DNA from: Lonicera japonica
Lineage: Eukaryota > Streptophyta > Magnoliopsida > Dipsacales > Caprifoliaceae
Direction: 5' to 3'
Length of the DNA: 64,000 nt
NCBI GenBank assembly: GCA_021464415.1
Contig: CM038471.1
Location: forward strand, 31,407,234 to 31,471,233
The translations under genes and the position numbers were made by a program. Shown here piece by piece: positions 48,427-59,022 of the stretch (the first letter of the stretch is position 1; each line of letters begins with the position of its first letter). Below the pieces are notes generated by a model. That model was not told the DNA's origin and did not search any database. It saw nothing but the letters and a program-made list of their open reading frames with translations.

Positions 48427-49720
48427 TAAAGAGTTAATTCGCTCTGAAATGAGAACTTACTGATAGATTCTAGCTCTGAAAGCTAGCGTTTGAGGTCATG
48501 GATAGAGGGGCACCTCCGGTCATGCTCCCAGTCCTCCCCTAAAACATAAAAGAACCACTTCTTCCAATTGGGAATGCTATCAGGGAGGTCGTAAATAATC
48601 TTCGAAGCCCCAGACCTCGTGGGACAATTAAAGACACCTTTGTTCTTTCCTCCGTTGTCCTTGGGATGGAAGAGGGAGATGAACTCCTCGATGATGATGT
48701 CGTGGCTCCCAGTGGATATAGCCCTGAATATAAACACTGACCCTATCAGACAGGACATATGTTGGTGCTGATCTAAGTAGGAGCTAGATCCACGACCCTC
48801 AATAACTCCCGCACATGATCATCCATGGAAAACTTCAACCCATGGGCAAAGGCGACTTCGTAGAAGTAGACCTCCCCAGGTCTGTAATAGCAGGTCCTTT
48901 CTTCTGGACCTGGGGCTCTTATCCTGACTGAATCAGGGATCTGGTGCTCCCTCTTAAAACTTGGGATGTCGGGGGCAGAGAAAATCGAGGGAATACGGAA
49001 GCTGGCTAGAGATCCCTCACTATCTAAGTTCACTATGGACCTCACGTCAGCAATGGGGTTTGGGTTATCCCCTACAGAGGAGCCCTGCTCCGTGTTTGGA
49101 GGGACTCCCTGGCCTTGGGTCTAATCAATGAAGTGCTCCATTAATATCGCTAATGTGTGAAGAGGAGAAGAAAGTGCGAAATGGGGAATGAGCTTGATGA
49201 AGTCTCCCAAGAATATGCTCAAAAACCTCTTAAAAGAGTTCTCTAAAGGTGGTTTGTAAACCAGAATGGCAGAAAATGAGGAGGACAAAGGCTTTAAGGG
49301 CTCTAAGATATTTAAGGCTCGAGAAAAAGAAAAGTGAAGAGTAAGAAATTTTTTCCTAAGGCCAAAAGACTTATATAAGGTGTCTTGGAGAAGTTACTGT
49401 CTTTTCGGAAGCCTTAATTGTCCCATCGCATACCTACTGCCATACGTTCACACGTTCTCCAAGGAATACAAAACAGTCACGCATGACCTCATCAAAGCGT
49501 AACGGTCACATCCAAGATCTCGGGGTCAAAAGACAGGTTCCAAAATCAAGTCAGAGACTCCAGTGTTCAAGATTCTCACCAGATTCAAGGTGGACACCAA
49601 ATCCGACCTCCATCGAGAGCCCGTACCACGCTTCATCATTTGAACAGAGCTCGGGACCCCTTCCAGAACTGAATAAGATCTTTTACCCTCACCAATTAGC
49701 TGATTTGAGCTAAATGACAA

Positions 49721-49734
49721 GAATAAGGGGCAAT
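49721..49734 (+). promoter_or_regulatory. Polypurine tract
   Basis: GAATAAGGGGCAAT immediately precedes the LTR start at 49735. Confidence 0.7.
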
Positions 49735-50610
49735 TGATGGTGCAAATTATTAATCCAATTTACCCTGCCAACCATGAGCTGACACGTGGCCGTTCATGTC
49801 AAGTTATTAGACCTACCCCAGCTCGAGGAGCCCTATTAAGTTACTATAAGAATGACAGATTCCCTTAAAGAGTAGACACCTACTCAAGAGTTGATTATTC
49901 ATGGCGAATTGTGAAGTTCGAGCCCCGGAGCTCTTTTATCGGGCTGTGGAGCTCCTTCTCACCTAACCGCTCTAACATAGTTGTTCACAGAAGCATGGAC
50001 GACTACCACCTGCTCTGTAGAACGCACAGAGTTCCCCTCGCCTTCATTAAATGAACGTCAACTGCATTTAATGCACCAAAATTCATGGAGAAGGAAGGTC
50101 AGAGTAGTTACTGATCGAAGCATGGCCCCAGACCTGCTCTGGGAGCTCTGGCCACACGTTTTCTCTAGTCATATATATACAAGAAGCATTTACTTCTCCC
50201 AACAACCAAGTCTTTCAGCTAAGTTCTAAAAATCAAGTTCACCCTAACTAGAACATTTGATAGAAAAAGGCTAAGAAATGAGAATAGACGCTAGAGCATT
50301 CAGCCGAGCTCCTAGAACAAAGGAGTTAGTGCTCGTGTAGCCCAAGCACATCCTCATTATAGCCTTGTGAGAATAGAATAGCATAGAAACCTTTGTGAGT
50401 TTGTAATAACTACTTATTCATCATCAATACAAGGCGGACCGAGCTCCTAGCTCTATTCAACAGAGGAAGACTAACCCGTGTCTTCACACGAGGCGATCCT
50501 CCTCTATAAATCTTTGTCTTTTTTAGATTATCTACATTTATTACTCCAATCATTTGTTACAATCATTTGACTGTGTGGTCTGAAATACCCTCTAGATTTT
50601 AGCACCAACA
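49735..50610 (+). repeat. 3' LTR of the Tat-like element
   Basis: Starts TGATGGTGC and ends GCACCAACA, nearly perfect terminal inverted repeats, 876 bp. A TATA box (TCATATATATACAAG) lies near 50168, before a 440-bp R/U5. It contains repeated GAGCTC(C/T) boxes. The frame at 49981-50229 is not a gene. Confidence 0.8.
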
Positions 50611-51429
50611 TAGTATTTAACACTAATTTAGGGAATAATTAATTTTGATTATTTTATATCTCAAAATTTGATACATTAATTATGTTTTTAAAAAATAAAC
50701 TGAATTACTAATGTGAGATGTACAAAAATAAAAATGTTAACTTAAGATAGAGGAAGACGATAGTTTTCAGATTGTCTAATCATTTTAAATAATAGTGAAT
50801 CTCATACATGCATCCAGGTGCTCCATTTAAAAAGTTAGTTTCACTTCACAACTTTCAAACATTTATGAAAATATGTACCACACTAGAAATATGATAATCT
50901 TTTACTAGTAAAAGCGGCCACAAATTTGTATTTTTCTGCCTGTTTGTCCTATAACGATGAATATGCACAAAATACTTCTTAAAAATAGTGCAATATATCA
51001 AGCGTCAATTTAAAGCTAATACTTTCGTTATATATATATATATATGTATGCATATATTGGTTATTCGAACGAGTAGGTTAATCTGAATAAAAAAGTAATA
51101 GCTTGGATCTAGGATTAGATATGAAGAGTCAAATGTTACGCTTCAAATGAGCAATTGGATTAACCTAGTTATGGAGGCGCCCACTTGAATACCTCACTTT
51201 TAAATCTCACAAAGGGTTTTCGGGGGGGGGGGGGGGGGGGGGAGGTTAGTTTCCTTTGTTTGTAATTAAAGGGAGAGATTTAAACCTTTTGTTTGCTATT
51301 CGCTTGGAAGGTTGTGGATTATAATTCTTTGCTTCTTTCGATTGTAATGTATTAAGAAAAAAATTAGACTTTTCTTTCTAGGTGGTGTTATTTCCGGACT
51401 AATTTTTACTTACTACCACTAACACTTAT
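50611..51429. other. Intergenic, no gene seen
   Basis: AT-rich with (AT)n at about 51031-51045 and a 21-nt poly(G) tract at 51222-51242. Confidence 0.4.
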
Positions 51430-51955
51430 AATACCACTATTATAAACCCTTTTTTATTGGGTGTCCGTAAATCCACCTTTAATTTATAGTCTACACATCC
51501 ATTATTAAAAAATAATTAGGGTGCCTTAATTAACTAGCCACTTCATTTTTAACTCAATATATATATATCCTTTTGGATTTTGAAAATAACGATTCATCGG
51601 CCTAATATTTACGTTCAATAAACACAATATGATTAATATAGAACTTCATTGAAACATTTTTCCTTTGAATTGTAGATGGGTTTTCATTTCATACTTGGAT
51701 ACTCTTTTGATGACATTTATTTTAGTGTTATTGTTGTAACAATGTAAGATTCAATTTTCTCTAGTAGAAGGGAATAGAGGCAGCTTGAAAGAAATAAATA
51801 AGGAAATGATTTTTGTGTTTATAATTGGATTGAAAAGAAGAGGATAAAGGGAAGAGAGATTTCTAATTAAGGCACCCTTGTTATTTTTTAATAATGGGTG
51901 TGTAAACTGGAAATTAAGGGTGCTTTTACCAACACCCTTTTTTTATTTTGTACCA
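51430..51955. mobile_element. Foldback MITE
   Basis: Left arm CACCTTTAATTTATAGTCTA then CACA(T)CCATTATTAAAAAATA...GGGTGCCTTAATTA is inverted on the right (TTAATTAAGGCACCCTTGTT, TTTTTTAATAATGGGTGTGT, AATTAAGGGTGC). Arms of about 100 bp; no transposase. Confidence 0.6.
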
Positions 51956-52030
51956 TTCTCACTCTTAATTATAAGTAATTATTAATAATCAATTCAACCA
52001 TAACTCTAACCTAATCCATCATTGCCGGCG

Positions 52031-52200
52031 ATGACCACTCCGTCGGAGAAGGAGGAGGAGAAGAAGAAGGAGGAGGATGAGGTGAAATCGCTTGAGAATG
52101 AGCATAAAAATTTGTCAGAGAAGGAGAAGATCATACCAGAGAAGAAGAAGAAGAAGAAGAAGAAGAAGTCGCCAGAGAAAGAAGAAGTCGGAAGAAAACG
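52031..52200 (+). repeat. GAA/GAG-rich low-complexity tract
   Basis: Purine triplet runs (GAGGAGGAG..., (GAA)n at 52141-52166). The 65-codon frame over it is Lys/Glu-only low complexity and I do not call it a gene. Confidence 0.6.
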
Positions 52201-52254
52201 GTGGCTACAGTGGTGGTGAGAGAAAAAGAGAGATCAGTTATGGATTAGTGATTA

Positions 52255-52930
52255 GTTTAAAGGAAATAATTAGTTTAGATATGATTTATATAGTGAGTAG
52301 ATCACCTACACCGAATTTCATAAAAAATGTCAACTTAGAAGTGAGTATATTGAAAATTAAATATAAATATATATATATATATATGGGAAAGATTTAAAGA
52401 GGACCCCTTTTTTGGTCCTTAAATGCGGACCAATTATTTTGAGGGGGCAAACGGATGAATTTTTTTATAAAACTTGGTGAAGATGATCTCCGTGATTAGT
52501 AGATCATATACACCAATTTTCATCAAAAAATTCAACCGGAAAATGGGTTAGCTAAACATCTTAAATTTTAACGGCTAAAAATGCACATATATATCAATTT
52601 TTTGGTTAACCCTCTTCCTGATTGAATTTTTTTGATGAAAATTGGCAGAGGTGATCTACTAATCATGGAGATCGGCTTCACTAAGTTTCATCAAAAAAAT
52701 TCATCCATTTACCTCCTCAAAATAACTGGTCCACATTTAAGGACCAAAAAGTTGGTCCACTTAAGATCCTTTCCCTATATATATGTGTGTGTATGTATTT
52801 TCAACCGTTGAAATTTTTGATAATCATCTCATCCACTTCTAGGTCGAATATTTTTTATGAAATTTGGTGGAAATGATATATTTACTATATAGATCATCTT
52901 AACAAAAAAATATAAAAAAATCATATGATT
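52255..52930. mobile_element. Outer foldback MITE, interrupted by a related MITE
   Basis: ATATAGTGAGTAGATCACCT, ATTTCATAAAAAATGTCAAC and AAGTGAGTATATTGAAAAT on the left pair with inverted ATTTTTTATGAAATTTGG, CCACTTCTAGG and TTGAAATTTTTGATAATC on the right, around the inner element at 52385-52775. Confidence 0.5.
52385..52775. mobile_element. Inner Mutator-like MITE with arms of about 165 bp
   Basis: GGGAAAGATTTAAAGAGGAC at the left matches inverted GGGAAAGGATCTTAAGTGGA at the right; inner arm phrases TTTTGGTCCTTAAATG, GGATGAATTTTTTT and GATTAGTAGATCA also pair. TATATATAT on both sides is a possible 9-bp duplication, though it is simple sequence. Confidence 0.7.
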
Positions 52931-53519
52931 AACCCTCCAAATGAGAATCTTTTCTTTTTATAAAAGTAAAAAAAAAAAATCCTTCTTTATAGTCTAACTC
53001 GTATATATAATATTGGCTTAATGATCAACTTAACCAATGAATTTTACCACTTTTTTCACTTTGGTCATGCATTAAACTCTTTTTTTGTTTTTTGCCAAAA
53101 AACACACTTTACTCATTAAAACGTTTCTATTTAGTCAAACCGTTTAACTTCCGCTAAGTTGAGTAGATGAAAATTTGACGTGGCAACTAGTTGCACACGT
53201 GGCAATCTACCTCGAGAATTTGTCAACAAATGAGTTGTAAAAAAAAAGTGCCACGTCATCTCTGACGAGCTGCCAGAGTTAAATACTCGCTCTCTCCTCA
53301 GTTCCAAGTCCTCTCTCTTTCGCCTGAGAGCCACGTCATCTCTGTTGAGCTGCCAAAGTTAATTCCCGGGATGAAATTAACTCTTCAATTCCTTAATCTG
53401 TCCGACAATTCCCTCTCCAGAGAGTTCCCATAAGCTTTGAAAAATAGAGCATGCCAAAGTGAAATAACACAAGATAGCACTTTCGTCTAAGGAATCAACT
53501 TAGGCAGTTGGGTGGAAGT
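52931..53519. other. Intergenic, no gene seen
   Basis: Contains the repeated phrase GCCACGTCATCTCTG(A/T)(C/T)GAGCTGCCA(G/A)AGTTAA at about 53260 and 53330. The minus frame at 53131-53334 spans this repeat and is not convincing. Confidence 0.4.
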
Positions 53520-53527
53520 TTCAATCA

Positions 53528-54224
53528 AGGCCGGCCCTGAGTTTTGAGGGGCTCTAGGCGAATTTTGGTTTTGGGGCCCTTTTATGTACTCATGTAACAT
53601 AATTACATCAATAAACTCCAACTAATATTAGGGCTGGCCTTGAGTTTGGAGGGGCTCTAGGCGAATTTTGGTTTCGGGGCCCTTTTGTATATTCATGTAA
53701 CATAGCTATATCAATAAACTCCAACAAATATATACATACACATATATACATAAATTACGAGATTTGAAAAGTAACAAAAAAAGTAATTAAATTTCTTTTT
53801 CATATAGAATTTAGTTAAAACAAAAACTAAAAGATAGCGTTTTATTCGACAGGAAAAAAAATAACTCAAATAAACTCATCGATATATATGGTTTAGGGTT
53901 ATTTTATTGCATTTTTTTTTAATTTTAGTTGAATTAGGAGCTTGGACTTGTTAAAAAAAAATCGAGCGCCCTAAGCGATCGCATGGACCACTTATGCCCA
54001 GGGTTGGCTCTGACTAATATATATATACAAATTATGAAATTTGAAAAGTAACAAAAGTAATTAAATTTCTTATTCATATAGAATTTAGTTAAAACAAAAA
54101 CTAAAAGATAGCGTTTTATTCAACAATAGGAAAAAAAAAAAACTCATCAATATATAGGGTTCAGGGTTATTTTATTGCATTTTGTTTTTGTATTTTAGTT
54201 GAATTGGAAACTTGTGCTTTGTAC

Positions 54225-54259
<35 letters not shown>

Positions 54260-54462
54260 CTAAATCCCACCTATACCAAGACTCCGAACTCGAGTTGAAA
54301 GACAAGTACCATCACCCACTAGAACAAATATTCCTTTGTTTATTTTTATTCAGCCAAAAATTATTTTAGTTTTACCTACTACAACATATATATAAGAGAA
54401 AAAATTAATTTGAGGGCCCTAGGCGACCGCATGGATTACCTATGCCCAGAGCTAGCTATGGT
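53528..54462. mobile_element. hAT-like element with internally duplicated ends
   Basis: Left end GGCCGGCCCTGAG and inverted right end (CCCAGAGCTAGC) form imperfect terminal repeats. TTCAATCA (53520-53527) and TTTAATCA (54463-54470) are a probable 8-bp duplication. The first 100 bp is repeated at about 53631, and the block AATTTAGTTAAAACAAAAAC with a right-end copy (TATGCCCAGGGTTGGCTCTG) is repeated at 53750-54010 and 54030-54460. A poly(A) run lies at 54230-54257. No transposase. Confidence 0.6.
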
Positions 54463-54851
54463 TTTAATCAAAACAGTGCACTTTCATCCCGAGAATTATT
54501 TTATATAAACTAGAATTTGTGGCACATCTTCTATACATGTAAATATCATATATTTTGATACATTTAAGAAGCAAGCAATTGCGTATGGTGGGTGATTAAG
54601 TTACGTGCTTTTAATGGAATTACAAATTGAATTCTTGTTTCTAAGTTGATTTCGTATTTTGAATAAACTAGAAATTAGGTAGAAGGTCTTACTATACATT
54701 GATTTTTTACCAAAAATCCAATGAATAATAATTTTTTTGAATGAAGGGCCTATTTTTAATTGGTAATTAGTTTAAGAGGCCTATTTTGTTTTATATTTTA
54801 AATGAAGGTATTTGAATAAATTTAAATATCATTTAATTAATAAATCGGACA

Positions 54852-54948
54852 ATTGGAACATTCGGACTTGTCTAAGTGTACGAATAAATCGGACAATTAG
54901 CTAACTAAATTAAGAATAAATACACCTATCAAAACATGTGGTGTTACA
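54852..54948 (-). repeat. 3' LTR start, truncated
   Basis: Minus strand TGTAACACCACATG... then AGGTGTATTTATTCTTAATT through GTCCGAATGTTCCAAT matches 59484-59570 of the plus-oriented LTR, then homology ends. Confidence 0.75.
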
Positions 54949-54966
54949 ATCTTCCCCCCTTAAAAA
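54949..54966 (-). promoter_or_regulatory. Polypurine tract (minus strand)
   Basis: Minus-strand TAAGGGGGGAAGAT abuts the LTR start and follows TTCGAGGACGAAATTTTTT, the usual end of plant chromovirus-type polyproteins. Confidence 0.75.
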
Positions 54967-54989
54967 ATTTCGTCCTCGAAATTTTCATG

Positions 54990-57100
54990 GTATTCCTCTA
55001 AGTAAATAACTTGAGACAATTATCATAAATCTCGGTCTCTAATCTTTATAGCTCTTTTGGTAACATGCCAAGTGCCACCACACCCATCCCTGCCTCACCT
55101 CACCCATGTCCTCACACTGGACATCTAAAAGGGTCTGTTGGACTGTTGGCAAATTTTAATTGGTGTACTTAGCCATGCACTAATCAATCCTTATTGGCAC
55201 TTAGCCAGTAAGGCCAACTCAAATATCACGTAGCCAATAAATAAGCAACAACAATAAAGATACAAGAACAAGAACAACACTGAGTACTCTAGAACTCAAT
55301 ACTAGTAATAATGCCCCCTAATTTGTTGATATTCACCAAAAGGTTTTCGCCGTATACCCAACCTTCAAATCCTTGACGGGTCTAAAATTGTCGTCAATTC
55401 ATGTTTGATTTACATACCAAAAGTGTTTACACACGGGATTTACATTATCTATCCATTGGCACCTAACATACCAAAGCCATCTCCCTCCATAGTGCATATT
55501 TGGAAAAATTACATGAACACAATTATTTCACAACGTGTGAGAAACTCATAAAACCCAAAAATTAACGTCCTACGATGACTCAGAGGACTTTCTCAAATTT
55601 AACCAAGATATACGTAACGGATGTCAAATTCAGACTTCTAAGAAACAATTCTTTCGATTCCTCTAGCTAAGGATTTACATAGAATTTAACTTGTCAGCAA
55701 GATAGGTAAATTCATAAGTTGTTAAACACCCAGAAATGAACGATATCGTATTTTCATTACAAGGATTACCACACAAGAAAACAAGATAGAAGAAAACTCA
55801 GGTAGAGATATCCCAAGTTAAAATTTTAGAACCGAATGAACCATGAAGGGTTTTAGATTATTTCTACATTCCCATTCATATTTTTAATATGCTCAAAAAG
55901 ATATAATATCCCTATCTCATATCATGCAAGGAATCTTTATGACGAGGGATACTATAAAAATAAAGAATAATTGAGGTTCATTCCATAATAATAAGCTTGA
56001 TTCAACTTCATTGGCTCTAATGGGTAAACTATAAATAATCCACAATTGTAACTTGTAAACATCTGTACAAGATCTCATTCCAAATAGAAGTCTTATAGCA
56101 ATTGAAGAAGAAATCGTATACCCCAACATTCTCATAAAGAATTTGAGATTCCCTCAATTCAAACCACTACGCTTATCACATACTCATAACACACAAATTT
56201 TATAGGGATAAACTTAGGTTACTCAAATGTAAATGAGTATAAAGAATCATAATCCCAAATGTATAGAAACCATAAGTATACACCCATTAGATCATAATCT
56301 ATTCCTCACCTTTTCACATCTCATAAATCTCATGACCCAACGATATTCACATCCCTAAGTATAAATCGAACAATTTTTAAATGTTTACGTCACCAGAAAT
56401 CCTATTCCGGATCATATCATTGATCACTTGAACCAAAAATATTACTCCATAAAGAAGGAAAATCGTAATAATTTTATACCACAATACAAGATGACTTTTG
56501 GTTACTATGAAATTCCTTACCTTTAGTTAAGTAGCCAATTCAATTCGATAGTCCTTTTACAACACCAAAATTTCGTACAAAGTTGTCCTACAAGATCATT
56601 TATCGGATCAAGAATTTCAAGTATTTTATACCTCATCGTTTAAAACATCTTATTTTCCTATATTCAGAAAGTCATAAACATATGGACAAATAAAGTATAA
56701 AGGTCATCTTTTGAAGATAAAGACTTTATATCCACAAAAAGTCCCATAACCCATAAACTTAAATCCAAAACAATCAAGATACAAAAGTGTATATACTATA
56801 CAATTTTTATCTAAGAAATTTCCAAAACGGCACATTAAAATAGTTTCCACAATTGACCATACTTGATCCAAATTACCATATAACAATTTGATTCAAAAAT
56901 TATCACACATATATAAATACATATATATATATACATTTTTTTTCCTCTCTTTGCACCCTTTTTTCTTTCGGCGAAAGTTATTCGCTGTTGGGTCCCCCTG
57001 TCGGATCTCCCTTCCCTTTTTTTTTAGACAAATTTTTCGTCTTTTTCGAAATCGATATTCGTGCCCTTTTCTCTTATCCCTCTTCATCTTCCTCAAAACA
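54990..57100. other. Element interior upstream of the LBD gene, no recognised coding
   Basis: AT-rich. No gag, protease or pol motif was found on either strand; small frames at 55917-56135 and 56704-56886 (minus) are unsupported. A (TA)n stretch at about 56917-56935 and a CT-rich leader follow, which may serve the LBD gene as TATA and 5' UTR. Confidence 0.45.
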
Positions 57101-57177
57101 CAATCTATCTTTTTCTAACACCATTCATTTCTTCCAACGCCATTTTTACAGTTTCTCTCACAAAATAAACTGAAATA

Positions 57178-58008
57178 ATGTCGAACACTCACTGCTTTGC
57201 AGGTCCTCCATGTGTGGCTTACGCTTATAGCCACAAGAGATGTCCTCTATCTTGTGAATACGCCAAATGTTTTCCAAATGTGATTGATCGTCAGGATTAT
57301 CACACAATCTTCACTATTTTTGGGGTGAGGAACGTTGCATCATTTTTGCAAGATGTCCCCGAAGATCGGCGTCTTGAGACTCTCAATTCATATCTCCTTG
57401 AAGCTACGGCAAGAATAGAGAATCCCATTAGAGGTTGTACTACTCTCCTTGCTTCTCTTGAACAGAAGGTGGACGAGTTACAGGCACGGGTGACGGCATT
57501 AGAGGCTCGGTTAGAAAGGGGATCTTCATGCGTTAACCCGTTATGCTCCTTTGCTCCTCCTGGAGGTTCCTCGAGTTTCCCTTTTTCGGCAGAAAATAAC
57601 ATGCTTGCTATTATTCCGACTGCCATGAATCTTCCAGAACCTGCTCCCGGAAGTTTTTTAAGGCTCTTTATGTCGGCAGAAGAGATTGCATTTGAGATCC
57701 CTCCGCCTACTGTGGATCTTATAGAAAATGGGGCTTTTCTAACTGAAGTGAATTTGCCGTCATTTCCGAATCCATCCTATGACCAGGCTACCTTGGACTC
57801 CGTTTACCAGGCTGCCTCGGACGGTCTTTTATCAAAATCTTCGCTAGATAATTTTGTTGCGGATTTTGCCGAAACAACGGGCCCTGACTGGACAGCTTTA
57901 GGGGATATTCGCCATGATTTTTCTGATTATTCTTCTTCTGATTTAAGTACTATTTTGAATTTTGGTGCTGATGATCTTCAGATTCTTCGGCCTTTTTTGA
58001 GTGACTAG
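57178..58008 (+). CDS. LOB-domain (LBD) transcription factor, intronless, atypical zinc motif
   Basis: 276 codons. LBD proteins are plant-specific nuclear DNA-binding factors that regulate organ boundaries, lateral roots and other development. The LOB domain covers residues about 8-110: the C block reads PPCVAYAYSHKRCPLSCEY, where the CX2CX6CX3C motif has Tyr for its second Cys; the GAS block includes FTIFGVRNVASFLQDVPEDR and LLEATARIENPIRGC; and a leucine-zipper-like coiled coil follows (LLASLEQKVDELQARVTALE). The C-terminus is acidic (FSDYSSSDLSTILNFGADDL), as in activation domains. ATG is in context AAATAATGTCG after a CT-rich leader and a TATA-like run near 56920. Most LBD genes have an intron in this domain; none is seen here. 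It lies inside an LTR element, on the opposite strand. Family certain, function in the plant unknown. Confidence 0.88.
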   Translation: MSNTHCFAGPPCVAYAYSHKRCPLSCEYAKCFPNVIDRQDYHTIFTIFGVRNVASFLQDVPEDRRLETLNSYLLEATARIENPIRGCTTLLASLEQKVDELQARVTALEARLERGSSCVNPLCSFAPPGGSSSFPFSAENNMLAIIPTAMNLPEPAPGSFLRLFMSAEEIAFEIPPPTVDLIENGAFLTEVNLPSFPNPSYDQATLDSVYQAASDGLLSKSSLDNFVADFAETTGPDWTALGDIRHDFSDYSSSDLSTILNFGADDLQILRPFLSD

Positions 58009-59006
58009 ATAATGCGCACCTCTAGTGAGGGCTTTGTACAAACATTCATGAGATGTTCTACTTGTGATTGTTTAAAGCATAACCCCATTTTTTTATTTTT
58101 TTTCTATACCCCTTTCATTTCCATCTACCCTTTTCATTTCTTACTATCTGCAATGAAACTCACTTATAACAGCACACATATATATATATATGCAACAAAT
58201 ATTCTTCAATACACGTTAATATCATTTTCAAGAAAACTTTAACGACTCCTGCACACCCTTCATACTTCCACTGTCAGTCTAGAAACTATCCGATTTGATG
58301 TCACTTAATAGTGGCGGGAATACAATGAGATCTCAAAGTAATAGAGCTAAATTCGGTCATTCTAAATATGTGCTTTTACTAAAATTCATGAGATTGACAT
58401 ACAACCTTAAGGTAAGTCGCAAAAGAAAATGAAATTCGCATCAGTGGTATTTAAGTCATCGAGTACAAAGTAGGAAATTCAATGCAAGAATTCAAGACAA
58501 GGATGCCAGAAAGATCGTTGTAGGTTTCAACTAGTTTTATTTCTCCACCAATTAGTGAGGTCACAATGATCCCAATACCACGACTATCCAAGATCTCAAA
58601 AACAAAACCAATAAATCAAACAATATGAGATTCAGAATTAAACTCAAATAATATTCCGAGTGATTACACAAAAGCCTTAAAATAAGAAAAATTAATCCGC
58701 AATCTTCATACTTATTGAAATTTAAAATTTAGCTCTAAATACAAGGAGTATCTCAAAAATATGGTCAAGGCAAAACTTAAATACCAGCAGATAGTGTGGG
58801 TCATTGAGTTCAACTCTAGTTAGCTACAGTAGACAATTGCTTTATAAGATAGTCATCCGTTGGCCAGCAGTTGACTATAATATAACTCGATTGTCACATG
58901 TGCTTACGAAAATTAAAAACTCAACTTCCCTCACCTTTACGCAGAACGAAAATGCATGATCTTAATCTACCCAATATCCCACGGCAAAGGGAATTTGAAC
59001 CAATGA
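58009..59006. other. Element interior downstream of the LBD gene
   Basis: No coding motif recognised. Contains (AT)n at about 58180-58195. The two overlapping frames near 58898-59121 cover the primer site and LTR end and are not genes. Confidence 0.5.
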
Positions 59007-59018
59007 CCTCTGATACCA
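59007..59018 (-). promoter_or_regulatory. Primer binding site, initiator tRNA-Met type (minus strand)
   Basis: Minus-strand TTGGTATCAGAGG begins a few bases inside the LTR end at 59023. Confidence 0.85.
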
Positions 59019-59022
59019 ACTT

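Larger units (their letters stand above)
45388..49141 (-). pseudogene. Antisense extra ORF, Transposase_28-like N-terminus plus coiled coil, disrupted
   Basis: Reading leftward: start ATG at 49141 (MEHFID then a stop), domain I 49100-48483 with PGPEERTCYYRPGEVYFYEV, HGLKFSMDDHVRELLRVV and, after a frameshift, WKKWFFYVLGEDWEHD; this resembles the plant 'putative gypsy type transposon' domain. An intron (donor GTAAGT near 48461) holds a solo LTR. Exons follow at about 47257-46876 (KRRNPFLVKTSWMEGAKDFF, ILWRYGLGPRP) and 46785-46238 (basic KRSKLPEK, then Pro/Ser-rich, ending SSFSLHMSQ at a GTACGT donor). The final exon from 46162 is a coiled coil (QEELTRTQNELYVAKSDLER, ELERKKREDTEAAL) with a TAG at about 46002 and a frameshift near 45640, ending at 45388. 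Stops and shifts make it a pseudogene. Confidence 0.7.
44886..50610 (+). mobile_element. Tat-like Ty3-gypsy remnant with an antisense gene
   Basis: A plus-oriented 3' LTR with an adjacent polypurine tract (49721-50610) terminates a GC-richer block that has no gag or pol in the plus sense but a multi-exon gene on the minus strand. Antisense extra ORFs near the 3' end are known for plant Tat-lineage gypsy elements. The 5' portion is missing or replaced by the copia fragment. Near 44944 GAAGGGGGCATGATCC, and near 45046 GTATAAAAGGACC, resemble a polypurine tract and a TATA box of another truncated LTR. Confidence 0.55.

Noticed and set aside
52022..52397. Lys/Glu-rich and Arg-rich frames at 52.0-52.4 kb
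   Set aside because: They are readings of GAA/GAG microsatellite sequence in two frames, with no other support.
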